A stretch of 64,000 nt of DNA from Acinetobacter soli (GCF_000760595.1 NZ_BBNM01000002.1:186001-250000); one strand, 5' to 3'. Shown: positions 36,479 to 46,343, counted from the stretch's first letter. The notes: generated by a model from the sequence alone, not told the origin. Program-made: numbers and translations.

Positions 36479-39400
36479 TTATCCATTGGTCCACGGCTGT
36501 GCCGGTGAGCCGATCCAGGCCGATTGTGCCGGAATTTTTTCGCCTTTCATGACCAAGGTCAGTGGCCCAAGTAAGCTTTGATCGCCCACCTCAGCATTGT
36601 ACAGCACGATACTGCGACAATGTACGGTCACATGCTGCCCAATTTCCACACGACCGATTTTCATGATGCGATCTTCAAACAAATGTGTTTGCGGCCCACT
36701 AAAGCTATTGAGTTCGCTGTAATCTCCAATCGAGACACAGTCAAATTCGGTAATGTCTGCGGTGTCCATATACACTTGCTTACCCACTTTAACGCCCAAT
36801 AAGCGCATCAAGGCTGGGAGTAACGGCGTACCGCGCACATAGTTGAGGCAGTTTGGTATCGCGATCGATTCGTACAGGCTGGTAATGCCCTCACTTACCC
36901 ATACAAACATGGTCCACATCGGGGCTGAACGCGGCGTATAACGACCAATCAATGCCCATTTCAGCAATACAATCACCAAGAAGCTGGCAATGCCGTACAC
37001 CACACCAGACACCGCTAGAGTCAGTAACCCGATTGCCCAGCCCTGATGTACCACGTGGTCAATCACAGACAATACAATCATGTAACCCATGCCAATGGAG
37101 AAGGCCAGCGGCAATACAATGCGTAACCCTTCAATTATACCGCGCATGAAGCGACGACCAAGACTTGGACGGAAAGTAAGATGCTCTGGAAATTCACCAA
37201 CCGATTCGCGCGCAGGCAAGCGTAGTGCAGGTGAACCAAACCAGGTTTCACCACTTTTTAAAACATCGTGCTCTGGAATTTTCGACTGCACGCCAATCAG
37301 TACGCCATCTGGCAAGCTTGTGCCGTCGGCAATGTAAGCACTGTTGCCCACAAAACTACGGCAACCAATCATGGTCGGCTGCAATACCATCCAGCCGCGG
37401 CTAATTTCTTCATCACCAAGCATAACTGCATCGGCAATAAAGCTCTCGTCACCCAATGACAATAGTTCAGGCACCACACCGGTTGCAGTCGAGACTTCGC
37501 TGTCACGTCCAACCTTGGCACCCATAAGGCGAAACCAGGCAGGTGCATAAATCGTGGCAAAGAGGCCGTGAAGGGTTTGCAAACTGGTTTCAAAAATCTG
37601 GGTAGCAAACCATTTACGATAATAAGTACCACTGTGTAACGAATAGGTACCTGCTTTTAAATTCGGCAAGATCACTTTTCGTAGCAGTGCAGCAAAGAGT
37701 GCGGTAAACACCACCATGACCGCACTGGCCGGAATGGCAAACAGGAAGTAACGGAACGCGGTAGACACACTGTTGGATGCCTGCAAAATACCGTGAAAGT
37801 AGTTCACATCAAACCAATCGACCAAAATAAAACTTGGGAAAATCGGAATGAAGAACAAGCAGCTAATAAATACCACGCTCAAAGCGTAATAACCCAGCTC
37901 TACTACTTTACGCCCTGCCGATGCTTGGGCACGTGAAGGCAAATGCGCAACATCTAACTGCTTGCTATAGCGTGCTGGTGCACCATCCCACACTTCAAAA
38001 GCGGGCACGGTTTTACCGTTACTTAAGGCAGAGAGCGCATTTAAATGGGCGTACTCTTGCAGTTCGGTATTTTCTTCAAGCACACTGTACGAACCGACAT
38101 AGCTTTCTTTTTGCAGGCGGATCTTGCCGAGTACCAACTGCCCTTGCTCAATTTTGGCATTTTCCAGATTCACCTGCGAACCCACACTGACCCCATCTTC
38201 AATGGTTAACAGATTAGGCATACGGATATGCACCGATCCGATATGAACGTTTTGTCCAATCTTGGCACCCAAAGCTTTCAGATACAGATTATTGAGTGTT
38301 GAACCTGCCAGCAAATAATGCGGCGCAATGCCTTTTAAACGATCGGCCAACCACCAGCGGAAATACGTTTTGCCCCAGAGTGGATACTGGCCCGGACGAA
38401 TGCCTTTTAACAGTAAACGACTGCCCACAATTGAAATGGCAAAACTGAGGATCAGGCTAAGTACGTATACACCGAGCGAAATACCCATGGCGCGAAGCAC
38501 GCTGTCACCCGGACTTCCCGTAAAGTAATGGTAGCTAAAAAATGGCGCCAGCCATTGCAAAATGGTCAAGCCAATCAAGACTGGAATCACCATCATTTGT
38601 GCCACACCACAGCGGATACGTTTGGCATTATCGATATGATAGGCTTTGACTTCACGCATTTGCTGCTGCTTGGCCTGTTGCAGCATAAACTGACTGATCG
38701 CGCCGACTTTACGAAGCTGGTAAATATTTTGAATGGTCATTTGTGCATATTGCGGATATTCACGCAAATGCGAGGTTAAAACGGCAGCCAGTAGCGAGTG
38801 CCCACCTAAATCATCAAAAAAATCTGCCGAAAGCTGAATGGCCTGATTCGGAAAAATTTTCGCCAGACAATCAAATAAAATCTGTTCGGCTTCGTTTTGT
38901 GGCTCGTCAGATACCGCGCTATCGATGTGCTGACTTAACTCCAGTTTGCGCAGCGCGTTACGATCAATTTTACCAGAAAGTAGGCGTGGTACCTGATCGA
39001 CCAGTTCAAAGCGATTCGGCACCATGTAGGCCGGTAAGCGTGCTTTTAAATAGGCACGAATGTCCTTCACCTGAATGCGGTCTTTTTGTTCCTGATCGAG
39101 AACAATAAAAGCCACCAACTGGTCCATATCGTCGTCACGGCGCAGCACCACGGCCGCGGTTCCGATGCCGTTTAAATCACACAGGCTGGCTTCAATTTCA
39201 CCCAGTTCGACACGAAAGCCACGAATTTTGACCTGATCATCGGCACGGCCAAGGCATTGAATCTGTCCGTTTTCATCCAAACGCGCCAAATCACCAGTAC
39301 GGTAAAGTTTAAGTTCGTGCTCGTTGTTGGCCCACGTGTTTTGAATAAATTTTTCTGCTGTAAGTTCCGGCCGCCCAAGATATTCACGTCCGACACTTGG

Positions 39401-40471
39401 CCCAAAAACACACAATTCGCCCACTTCGCCCTGTGGCACCAGCTCAAGCTGGTCATTGAGTACCAACATCCCGTAGTTCGGTAATGGCACCCCAATGGTC
39501 ACCGGTTCGTTGGCATAGACCCGTGCCAGACTTGAAGTAACCGTAGTTTCTGTAGGTCCGTAGGTATTAAAAATCTGGTGATGCGGTAAATCCCAACGTG
39601 CAACCAGTGCTTCGGGGCACATTTCACCGCCTAAATTGATAATCCGAAGGTTGGGTACATCTTCTGGAAATAAAGCCAGTAAGGTTGGAACTGCATGCAG
39701 CACCGTGATGTTGTGCTGCTGTAGCGCTTTACATAAACGCTCTGGGTCGGTTACCAGATCTTTGGGGGCAATCCAGATGCTGGCCCCCACCAGATATGAA
39801 ATCCAGACCTCTTCAAAAGACATATCAAAGGCAACTGAAAAGCCTTGATAGACTTTATCGTCATGCCGAACTCCCAGCACTGAGTTTTCAGAACGTAAGA
39901 AATGACAAATATTGGATTGTTCAATCACAATCCCTTTGGGTTTTCCGGTCGAACCCGAAGTATAAATAATATAGGCCGGATCGGAGCGCGCCGCACGCTG
40001 CATCACAGGCGGAAAATTCGTTGGCTGGTTCAGCTCGGCCACAGGCCACACGGTCTGAGCCAGTTGGGTCAATTGTGCTGCCCAGTCTGTGCTGGTCACA
40101 ATTCCCTTGGCTTGTGCATCGTCTAGACAGACCTGAATGCGCTCGACAGGTACATCCATATCGAAGGGTAGCCATGCCGCGCCTGCCTTACAAATCCCGG
40201 CTTGTGCGATTAACAGATCGGCACCGCGCGGTAGCCACAACCCCACAATATCACCAGCCCGAATACCGCGTGCGATCAGTTGCTGCGCAATCTGATCGGC
40301 TTGTGCTGCAAGCTCTGCGTAGCTGATCTGACGATCTTGATCGATTAAGGCAATATGCGTCGGGTACTGTGCTGCCGTGGTGTCTAAAATATCTGAGAGA
40401 ACCTCAGCCTGGATAAAGTCGGGTCGCTGTTCGCCACGAATGACTGAAGGAATATGAATTATTGCGTTCAT
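36479..40471 (-). CDS. Pls/PosA-type single-module NRPS-like synthetase with membrane and beta-helix domains
   Basis: From the ATG at 40471 it has 1330 residues. The adenylation domain (about 30-480) shows YIIYTSGSTGKPKG, FDMSFEEVW with the Asp that binds an alpha-amino group, NTYGPTETT and the core YRTGDLARLDENGQ. A carrier domain has LGGHSL with phosphopantetheine Ser559. After this come several membrane helices alternating with left-handed beta-helix (hexapeptide) acyltransferase-like segments (IGQNVHIGSVHIRMPNLLTI and GKQVYMDTADITEFDC). There is no condensation or thioesterase domain. This is the plan of epsilon-poly-lysine-type synthetases; the product here is unknown. The open frame continues to 40591, but the added 40 residues look unlike the family. 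Confidence 0.9.
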   Translation of the reverse strand: MNAIIHIPSVIRGEQRPDFIQAEVLSDILDTTAAQYPTHIALIDQDRQISYAELAAQADQIAQQLIARGIRAGDIVGLWLPRGADLLIAQAGICKAGAAWLPFDMDVPVERIQVCLDDAQAKGIVTSTDWAAQLTQLAQTVWPVAELNQPTNFPPVMQRAARSDPAYIIYTSGSTGKPKGIVIEQSNICHFLRSENSVLGVRHDDKVYQGFSVAFDMSFEEVWISYLVGASIWIAPKDLVTDPERLCKALQQHNITVLHAVPTLLALFPEDVPNLRIINLGGEMCPEALVARWDLPHHQIFNTYGPTETTVTSSLARVYANEPVTIGVPLPNYGMLVLNDQLELVPQGEVGELCVFGPSVGREYLGRPELTAEKFIQNTWANNEHELKLYRTGDLARLDENGQIQCLGRADDQVKIRGFRVELGEIEASLCDLNGIGTAAVVLRRDDDMDQLVAFIVLDQEQKDRIQVKDIRAYLKARLPAYMVPNRFELVDQVPRLLSGKIDRNALRKLELSQHIDSAVSDEPQNEAEQILFDCLAKIFPNQAIQLSADFFDDLGGHSLLAAVLTSHLREYPQYAQMTIQNIYQLRKVGAISQFMLQQAKQQQMREVKAYHIDNAKRIRCGVAQMMVIPVLIGLTILQWLAPFFSYHYFTGSPGDSVLRAMGISLGVYVLSLILSFAISIVGSRLLLKGIRPGQYPLWGKTYFRWWLADRLKGIAPHYLLAGSTLNNLYLKALGAKIGQNVHIGSVHIRMPNLLTIEDGVSVGSQVNLENAKIEQGQLVLGKIRLQKESYVGSYSVLEENTELQEYAHLNALSALSNGKTVPAFEVWDGAPARYSKQLDVAHLPSRAQASAGRKVVELGYYALSVVFISCLFFIPIFPSFILVDWFDVNYFHGILQASNSVSTAFRYFLFAIPASAVMVVFTALFAALLRKVILPNLKAGTYSLHSGTYYRKWFATQIFETSLQTLHGLFATIYAPAWFRLMGAKVGRDSEVSTATGVVPELLSLGDESFIADAVMLGDEEISRGWMVLQPTMIGCRSFVGNSAYIADGTSLPDGVLIGVQSKIPEHDVLKSGETWFGSPALRLPARESVGEFPEHLTFRPSLGRRFMRGIIEGLRIVLPLAFSIGMGYMIVLSVIDHVVHQGWAIGLLTLAVSGVVYGIASFLVIVLLKWALIGRYTPRSAPMWTMFVWVSEGITSLYESIAIPNCLNYVRGTPLLPALMRLLGVKVGKQVYMDTADITEFDCVSIGDYSELNSFSGPQTHLFEDRIMKIGRVEIGQHVTVHCRSIVLYNAEVGDQSLLGPLTLVMKGEKIPAQSAWIGSPAQPWTNG

Positions 40472-40792
40472 AGGATATCCAAATGTTCGCCATCGATTGT
40501 ATTTATCGTTCATTTTGCGGAACAAAATTGAGGATAAACCCCGTGGTCGATCTGCTGCGGTTAATATCAGCGCATCACCACAAACAAGCACCCAAGAGTT
40601 TTATTTATTCTTTAGGCAGATTGTTCAGGTTTTATACTAGGCAAGATTGCTTAATTCAGAATTAAAAAAATTACCTGTTTTTTTAATCTGATTTTAAGCT
40701 TTCATATTCGATTATGAATAAGTAAATGTATTTTATTCAATTTCAAAAAGATCAAAAATAATCATGGAGAACGCTTTACAAAATCTGTGTAA
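40472..40792 (-). other. Spacer between the ABC exporter and the NRPS-like gene
   Basis: About 320 bases separate the exporter stop from the synthetase start. I find no terminator hairpin between them, so read-through from the exporter is possible, but there is also room for a separate promoter. The left 120 bases extend the synthetase frame without stop codons but lack family resemblance. Confidence 0.45.
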
Positions 40793-42541
40793 TTATTTAC
40801 GCGTGTCAAACGTGTAGTGTTCAGTGGTTGCTTTTTTTGCATCGGCTAACAATTGGTCTAGATTGATCACCTGATCGGCCAGTGCTATGCAATCTTGAGC
40901 ATGCGTCACCATAACAACACTAGGCACTTGTTTTAAAATAAAAAACATAACGTGTGCTGCTGTTTCAGCATCTAGGGCGGATGTCGGTTCATCGAGCAAC
41001 AATACTTGAGGTTTTGCCAACAATGCCCGTAATAAACTGATGCGCTGTTTTTCTCCACCTGAAAGATTTTTAGTTATATCCTCTAAAGGAGTATCTAAGT
41101 CGATATTATTTTTTTCTAAAATCTTGTCGAGTTTGAAGTCTTTTAACCATTGTAATAATTCATGATCAGAATAAACATAATGACTATTATAAATTAAATT
41201 ATCTCGCAAACTTCCTGAAAAAATAACTGCATTTTGCCCAACAAAAGCCACCTCATTAAATATGTCTAAAGCAAAATCTTGAGAAATATCTAAATCTTTA
41301 TAATACAACCGACCCGACTCAAGCTTGGAGAGGCCAATTAAATAATGCAACAGCGAGGTTTTACCGCGTCCTGTTTGTCCGATAATGACATAACGTTTAT
41401 GCGCATGAATCTCCAGATTAAAATCTGATATTTTCTGTTTGCCCAGCATCAACGTGGCATTGAAAAAACGATACAGTACCGGAGCAGCATGATTTCCAAT
41501 GCGCTGGTGCTGATAATTTTCATGTGGTAGATCAAAATACTGTCGATAAATTTTTAATGCCACGACATTGCCATTCACACGCATCAGGCTTTGAGAAATC
41601 ATTAAAAAGGGCATGGTTAGCTGAATGATATAAGTACTGACTAAAACAAAATCCCCCGAAGTGATTTGTTGAGTTTGAGAAATATAGGCGGTATAGAGCA
41701 TAAATCCGAATAGGAACACAAATACAAAAAACACCTGTAGCATCATTAAAATGCCAATATGCAGATTGGTTCCTTTAATTACCTTACGGTACTGCGCTAA
41801 AGTATGTGCAAGACGTTTTTGCTCGAAAGCCTGTGCATGTTTAATTTTAATTTCATAGCTTTGCGAGACTTTTTCCAGTATCGCCTGATTAATCTTGTTT
41901 CGCTGTGCATACATGCGGTCAAAAATATGACTGCTTTTTCGACTTAACCCAAAAGAGGTGACAAACGCGACCAAAACAGCCAGTACAAAAAATAAGCTAA
42001 AGGCGGCATTAATGGTTTTAAACAGCACTACAAAAATAAAAGAGAGCTGCAATACAATTGGCCCGAGCAAGATAAAAATTGAAAAGGTCATTTCATTGAT
42101 CGCACTGCCACCACGCTGTAAATCCGTGATGAAAGATGCCACTTCAATCTCATCTTGCTGAGATTTTGGCAATGTTAAAAAATTTTCAACTCCCTTGGCC
42201 ATTAAGGAGGTTTCAAAATTCACCGACATCACCATGCTGTACAGATTTTTACCCCAACTGAGTAATTGAGACATAAGCCATGCCATGGCATAAGCAATGA
42301 CCAACAAATACAGCAGTTTAATTTCAAATAGAGAACGAATCTGCAAGCTTCGATTTTGCTCAACCTGATCAATCAGCAATTTCATTAAATAAGGAAATAG
42401 CGTTTCAAAGAAAGCCACCAGCAAGACCAATACGAACATGCCGATAAAATCCCACTTTAAGCGCGGGTGCTGCTGTACACTGATTTTGCAGGCAAAAATA
42501 TAATTTGCAATCGGTTCGAAATTACGAAGAAACTTCATCAT
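40793..42541 (-). CDS. ABC-type exporter, membrane and ATPase domains fused
   Basis: A 582-residue half-transporter. Six helices occupy about 30-330 (FIGMFVLVLLVAFFETLFPY and LYLLVIAYAMAWLMSQLL). The ATPase domain has Walker A IGQTGRGKTSLLHYL, signature LSGGEKQRISLLRALL, Walker B VLLLDEPTSALDAE and switch His in VMVTHAQDC. Substrate unknown. It lies upstream of the Pls-type synthetase on the same strand, so export of that enzyme's product is a reasonable inference, but lipid or peptide export is equally compatible. MM at the start gives two possible initiation codons, and no ribosome site is obvious. Confidence 0.88.
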   Translation of the reverse strand: MMKFLRNFEPIANYIFACKISVQQHPRLKWDFIGMFVLVLLVAFFETLFPYLMKLLIDQVEQNRSLQIRSLFEIKLLYLLVIAYAMAWLMSQLLSWGKNLYSMVMSVNFETSLMAKGVENFLTLPKSQQDEIEVASFITDLQRGGSAINEMTFSIFILLGPIVLQLSFIFVVLFKTINAAFSLFFVLAVLVAFVTSFGLSRKSSHIFDRMYAQRNKINQAILEKVSQSYEIKIKHAQAFEQKRLAHTLAQYRKVIKGTNLHIGILMMLQVFFVFVFLFGFMLYTAYISQTQQITSGDFVLVSTYIIQLTMPFLMISQSLMRVNGNVVALKIYRQYFDLPHENYQHQRIGNHAAPVLYRFFNATLMLGKQKISDFNLEIHAHKRYVIIGQTGRGKTSLLHYLIGLSKLESGRLYYKDLDISQDFALDIFNEVAFVGQNAVIFSGSLRDNLIYNSHYVYSDHELLQWLKDFKLDKILEKNNIDLDTPLEDITKNLSGGEKQRISLLRALLAKPQVLLLDEPTSALDAETAAHVMFFILKQVPSVVMVTHAQDCIALADQVINLDQLLADAKKATTEHYTFDTRK

Positions 42542-42641
42542 GCTATTATTTTAATTTAATCGTTATTGAGTAGACCTTCAGTCACGATCTGAATATTTTT
42601 TATTAGATACATCCAGATATAAGCAAACTGAATGAATGCAG

Positions 42642-42668
42642 AAAAAAGAGTCTGAATACACTCTTTTC
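42642..42668 (-). terminator. Terminator of the thrB operon
   Basis: AAAAGAGT (42644-42651) and ACTCTTTT (42660-42667) pair around an 8-base loop, 20 bases after the stop of the DUF4870-like gene. It separates the thrB operon from the ABC exporter. Confidence 0.75.
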
Positions 42669-42688
42669 TCTGCGAGTGCGATGAACAA

Positions 42689-43084
42689 TTAAAGATACAT
42701 CGCCTTATTGTCATTTAACGCAATCAAACCACGAATTGCACGGTAGACAATCCAGATCCACGAAAGACCAATCACCGCCACACAGAAGGTACTCGCAGAC
42801 AACGCCACGCCAGCAAATAGATTGTCGTTATTGCCTGTGAAAAATAAAAAGAAAAATGGCACAAAGGCAATAATATTCCAGAACAGATACCACCAAAAGG
42901 TACGGATCTGCCATGTAAAGTGCGAGGCAAGCCAAGTGCCTTCTACATCCTGACGCTTCACATAATTGATAATGAGCGCGATAATGGCCAGTAAGCCGGC
43001 ACTAAAAATTGCAGCAATATATAAAATATAAAGGACCAGTGTGAGGGTTTTATTAGATTGAAGTTGTTCAGCAGGAAGATTCAT
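42689..43084 (-). CDS. Small DUF4870-like membrane protein
   Basis: A 131-residue protein with about four helices (LTLVLYILYIAAIFSAGLLA, then WYLFWNIIAFVPFFFLFF and CVAVIGLSWIWIVYRAIRG). The pattern, with a conserved SHFTWQIRTFW motif after the second helix, matches small proteins annotated as DUF4870. Function unknown. It is the last gene of thrB/cold-shock-DUF1294/this gene, 34 bases after its neighbour. Confidence 0.8.
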   Translation of the reverse strand: MNLPAEQLQSNKTLTLVLYILYIAAIFSAGLLAIIALIINYVKRQDVEGTWLASHFTWQIRTFWWYLFWNIIAFVPFFFLFFTGNNDNLFAGVALSASTFCVAVIGLSWIWIVYRAIRGLIALNDNKAMYL

Positions 43085-43118
43085 ACGTCACCTTTTCGTT
43101 TTTCTATTTAAGGCCTCT

Positions 43119-43748
43119 CTAATGGATCAAAACATTCAGCGGAGAGACCAACCACAGTAATAAAATTATATTTAACCCTATGGTACAAAAATAAATCTTA
43201 CGAAAAGGTTGTTTTTGTGTTTTATGTCGCAATCTTTGTTGTGCCAGCCACGCAGCCGGCCAGCCACCCAAAAAAGCCACCACATGCAAGGTACTTTCCG
43301 CAATACGCCGAGTACCGTTTTGCGCGGCTTCTTTGTCTTGTGCATATAACCAGTAGCTCAACACATTCATGAGCGTAATAAAAATAAAGCTAAAGGGTGG
43401 CAGCAGCTTGCTAAAACTCAAAACGGCCACCACCACAATATACAGCACAGCAGCCAGCTGCATAGGCACCAGCGCAGGACGCGCCGCAGGCACCACCGAA
43501 GGCGCCTTTGAACGACTTGGCGCGCGGCTATTTTTGGCTTTGACGTAGACCACCTGCTTGGCCCGAAAACGCCCCTGCTCGTCTAAAATTACCACATAAT
43601 CCAGTGCACAGCCCACCAAAGGACGCGGCCCTTTGCGGGCAAAGTCGCTGATATGTAAAAACACACGTTCTTTGTTCATATCGTCGGGTTGAATAAAGCC
43701 ATAGCCTTTTTCATCAAACCATTCGACTAAGCGTCCCTGATCACGCAT
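43119..43748 (-). CDS. Cold-shock domain fused to DUF1294 membrane protein
   Basis: The 209-residue product has an N-terminal cold-shock/OB fold (MRDQGRLVEWFDEKGYGFIQ, then VFLHISDF) that should bind RNA or single-stranded DNA. A basic linker follows (KAKNSRAPSRSKAPS), then four helices of the DUF1294 type (YWLYAQDKEAAQNGTRRIAE and VVAFLGGWPAAWLAQQRLRH). The ATG at 43748 is preferred because AAGGAAG precedes it; a longer frame from 43775 would overlap thrB. The gap to the thrB stop is 13 bases, so the genes are co-transcribed. Confidence 0.88.
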   Translation of the reverse strand: MRDQGRLVEWFDEKGYGFIQPDDMNKERVFLHISDFARKGPRPLVGCALDYVVILDEQGRFRAKQVVYVKAKNSRAPSRSKAPSVVPAARPALVPMQLAAVLYIVVVAVLSFSKLLPPFSFIFITLMNVLSYWLYAQDKEAAQNGTRRIAESTLHVVAFLGGWPAAWLAQQRLRHKTQKQPFRKIYFCTIGLNIILLLWLVSPLNVLIH

Positions 43749-43761
43749 GGCAATGTCTTCC

Positions 43762-44712
43762 TTAGGCAGCAACAACCTGTAAACGATTGATTAACATCTG
43801 ACGCATTTCAAGCGGATTTTTTTGCATGATGTCGTCTCCCGTACGCCCTTCTTCCAGATTACGCTGAGCCACTTGCAAACGCATTAACCAAAAACGACAG
43901 GCTGCCATAGCCAGATAAACACCCAGACAGGCCTGTTCATCTTCAGTTAAAACACGCACGCGCTGATAGGCTTCAACAAACGCATCGGCATGGGCCTGAT
44001 CCAGCTCTGGCAACGGATAGCGTGTACAAAAATCATTGATGGTAATGGCGATATCAAACAAGAAGTCATCTTGATTGAGTTCGGAAAAATCTAAAATACC
44101 TTCCAGCACATCACCCACAAACAAGGTGTTGTCTCTAAACATATCCGAATGAATCCAGCCGCGAGGTAAATCGGGGTGCTGGGTACGGGTCTGGTTAAAT
44201 AGCGCGTAAACATAATCCAGCAATTCAGCATCTTCCGATGACATTTTTGGCTTGAGTTGCTGGCCCACAGCAGTCCAGTAGGCATGATTACGGCGCACAC
44301 CACGTTCGAAGGTTTTGTGTTGCAACGCCAGATGCAACTCGGCCTGCGCTTTGGCGATGGCTTCAATCTGGGCTTGTGTAGCCGGAATCGGGTGCTCGCC
44401 TGCAATACGCGGCGCAATCTGTGCCGGTTTGTTGGCAATGCTATGAATATATTTGCCCGCATAGCTTAAAGGCACCGCCACAGGTACGTGATGCTGGCCT
44501 AAATGTTCAAGCACAGGGGGCAATTCGCTGGCACCTTGTTCGTCAAGTTGTTCAAACACAGTCAGCACATACTGTTTGTGCGCGCTGTCGACTATAAAGT
44601 AGTTGGTGTTTTCAATACCTCCCTGAATTGGAATCAAGTCAATCACCTCTAATCCGTAAGGCGATGCGAATGCTTGAACGTCCTGTAAACTCAACGGGGT
44701 ATAAACCGACAT
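43762..44712 (-). CDS. thrB: Homoserine kinase ThrB (choline-kinase fold)
   Basis: Phosphorylates L-homoserine on the way to threonine. The 316-residue enzyme is the APH/ChoK-fold type used by Pseudomonas and Acinetobacter, not the GHMP-kinase type of enteric bacteria. It has MSVYTPLSLQDVQAFASPYG at the start, GIENTNYFI as nucleotide loop, the catalytic segment GWIHSDMFRDNTLF, and the metal-binding Asp in GILDFSELNQDDFLFD. It heads a three-gene minus-strand operon and is divergent from hisF. Confidence 0.93.
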   Translation of the reverse strand: MSVYTPLSLQDVQAFASPYGLEVIDLIPIQGGIENTNYFIVDSAHKQYVLTVFEQLDEQGASELPPVLEHLGQHHVPVAVPLSYAGKYIHSIANKPAQIAPRIAGEHPIPATQAQIEAIAKAQAELHLALQHKTFERGVRRNHAYWTAVGQQLKPKMSSEDAELLDYVYALFNQTRTQHPDLPRGWIHSDMFRDNTLFVGDVLEGILDFSELNQDDFLFDIAITINDFCTRYPLPELDQAHADAFVEAYQRVRVLTEDEQACLGVYLAMAACRFWLMRLQVAQRNLEEGRTGDDIMQKNPLEMRQMLINRLQVVAA

Positions 44713-44825
44713 AGAAAACCTGCGTGAAACAAATATAAGTTTGATAGAATAGCCACACAGTTTACCAAGATTCTTGATGATCTCGGAAAATTTATTTATT
44801 TAGACTCATACTGTTGGATGTCACA

Positions 44826-45584
44826 ATGCTTGCAAAACGTATTATTCCCTGCCTTGATGTCGACAATGGCCGTGTCGTAAAGGGCGTACAATTTTTAGAT
44901 ATCCGTGATGCAGGTGACCCTGTGGAAGTCGCACGCCGCTACAACGAACAAGGTGCAGACGAAATCACTTTTCTGGATATTACAGCAACGCATCATGGAC
45001 GTGACACCACCTATCGTACAGTCGAACGCATGGCAGAAAGCGTTTTTGTTCCGCTCACCGTAGGCGGTGGCGTACGTAAAGTTGAAGACATCCGTTTATT
45101 GCTCAATGCAGGTGCAGACAAGGTCAGTATTAACTCGGCCGCGGTGTTTAATCCGGAGTTTGTACAAGAAGCCTCACAACGCTTTGGCGCGCAGTGCATT
45201 GTGGTGGCCATCGATGCCAAAAAAACCGGCGAAAACAAATGGGAAATCTTTACCCACGGCGGACGCAAACCTACCGGTATCGATGCGCTGGAATGGTCAG
45301 TCAAAATGGCCGAATACGGTGCCGGCGAATTGCTGGTGACCAGTATGGATGCCGATGGCACCAAAGCCGGTTATGATATCGCTCTGATGCGCGAAATTAA
45401 CAACCGCGTTTCAATTCCGACCATTGCCTCTGGTGGCGTAGGGAATTTGCAGCATTTGGCCGATGGTATTTTACAAGGCGGTGCCGATGCCGTGCTTGCA
45501 GCCAGTATTTTCCATTTTGGTCAGCACACCATTCCAGAAGCCAAACAGTTTTTGGCAGCGCAAGGCATTGAAATGCGTCTTTAA
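44826..45584 (+). CDS. hisF: Imidazole glycerol phosphate synthase, cyclase subunit HisF
   Basis: Forms imidazole-glycerol phosphate and AICAR with ammonia from HisH. From the ATG at 44826 it has 252 residues: [20 protein letters not shown] with catalytic Asp11, and the second catalytic Asp near 130 in [17 protein letters not shown]. Phosphate loops are VGGGVRK and [10 protein letters not shown]. An in-frame TTG at 44814 is less likely. It is on the same strand as hisBHA but separated from hisA by the minus-strand NRPS-to-thrB block. Confidence 0.97.
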   Translation: MLAKRIIPCLDVDNGRVVKGVQFLDIRDAGDPVEVARRYNEQGADEITFLDITATHHGRDTTYRTVERMAESVFVPLTVGGGVRKVEDIRLLLNAGADKVSINSAAVFNPEFVQEASQRFGAQCIVVAIDAKKTGENKWEIFTHGGRKPTGIDALEWSVKMAEYGAGELLVTSMDADGTKAGYDIALMREINNRVSIPTIASGGVGNLQHLADGILQGGADAVLAASIFHFGQHTIPEAKQFLAAQGIEMRL

Positions 45585-45598
45585 TTGGCAGCACATCA

Positions 45599-46240
45599 TC
45601 AGGCCACCTTGCGTGGCCTGTTTTGTTGATGGGTGCAATCGGTAGCAGTCAGCGCAGTGGGTGTCCACTTTACAGGGCGTAAGCGCTCAACCACATGGGT
45701 GAATCGCTGTGAAACAGCCCGAGGCAACCAAATACCCAGCGGATTGGCCTCTTTTAAATCGGGTGAAGATACCACACGTGTTCCAAGTAGATAATCAAAC
45801 CACGGTTTGGTTACGCACCAGTTGGCATCCTGATTGGCATTCATATGATGATCGACATGCCATGGAATACGGCGCTTGGCCCAATCGGGCTGTAAATGCG
45901 CTTTTCGATGCACATAAAAATAATTGATTGCACTGTAGGCCGCCGCAATGGCCATGCCTTTGGAAAGCGGTGCAAATACGACCATAGAGGTCGCTGCGAC
46001 CACGCCAAGTGACAGCAGTTCATTACGTGTACGCCAGCTGGCTAGCCCCTCGACATAACAGTCATCATGAAAATGCTGTGTTTTTACTTCACGATGATGT
46101 GCCCAGTGTGACGCCATACTTCGAGGAACCGGGCTATAGCGCGGCTGTCCTATACGGTGTACGCCATGCAGAATATATTTATGTGCCACCCATTCAAAGC
46201 CGTTGGCCACAATTAATCCGGCAATAAATCCTTTAATCAT
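45599..46240 (-). CDS. Fatty acid hydroxylase / sterol desaturase superfamily di-iron enzyme
   Basis: From the ATG at 46240 (preceded by GAGGAG) it has 213 residues, with the histidine clusters of membrane di-iron oxygenases: HKYILHG near 18, SHWAHHREVKTQHFHDD near 45-62 and WHVDHHMNAN near 130, plus hydrophobic segments between them. Substrate unknown; lipids or carotenoids are typical for the family. A longer frame from 46351 would run through the divergent AraC promoter and is rejected. The paired AraC gene is its likely regulator. Confidence 0.85.
   Translation of the reverse strand: MIKGFIAGLIVANGFEWVAHKYILHGVHRIGQPRYSPVPRSMASHWAHHREVKTQHFHDDCYVEGLASWRTRNELLSLGVVAATSMVVFAPLSKGMAIAAAYSAINYFYVHRKAHLQPDWAKRRIPWHVDHHMNANQDANWCVTKPWFDYLLGTRVVSSPDLKEANPLGIWLPRAVSQRFTHVVERLRPVKWTPTALTATDCTHQQNRPRKVA
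45601..45618. terminator. Hairpin after hisF, inside the end of the convergent hydroxylase gene
   Basis: AGGCCAC and GTGGCCT pair around a short loop, followed by GTTTTGTT on the plus strand. It lies 16 bases after the hisF stop and overlaps the last codons of the minus-strand hydroxylase gene. Confidence 0.7.
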
Positions 46241-46289
46241 AGTGTTCTCCTCAATCCTGACTTGAATATATGAATTTTTCTGTGCTATG

Positions 46290-46325
46290 TATTGACGAAA
46301 AACCACGCAATATTGACAAAACACG
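46290..46325. promoter_or_regulatory. Two direct repeats in the hydroxylase/araC intergenic region, likely AraC-type site
   Basis: TATTGAC occurs at 46290 and again at 46311, 21 bases (two helical turns) apart, and both copies are followed by an A-rich stretch and a CACG/CACGAC-like end. Tandem direct repeats at this spacing are the usual form of AraC-family operators. They lie just upstream of araC and 50-90 bases from the hydroxylase start. Confidence 0.6.
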
Positions 46326-46343
46326 ACAACATGGAAAGTCGCT

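Noticed and set aside
40472..40591. N-terminal extension of the NRPS-like protein
   Set aside because: The 40 extra residues do not resemble the family start, while MNAIIHIPSVIRGEQRPDF at 40471 does.
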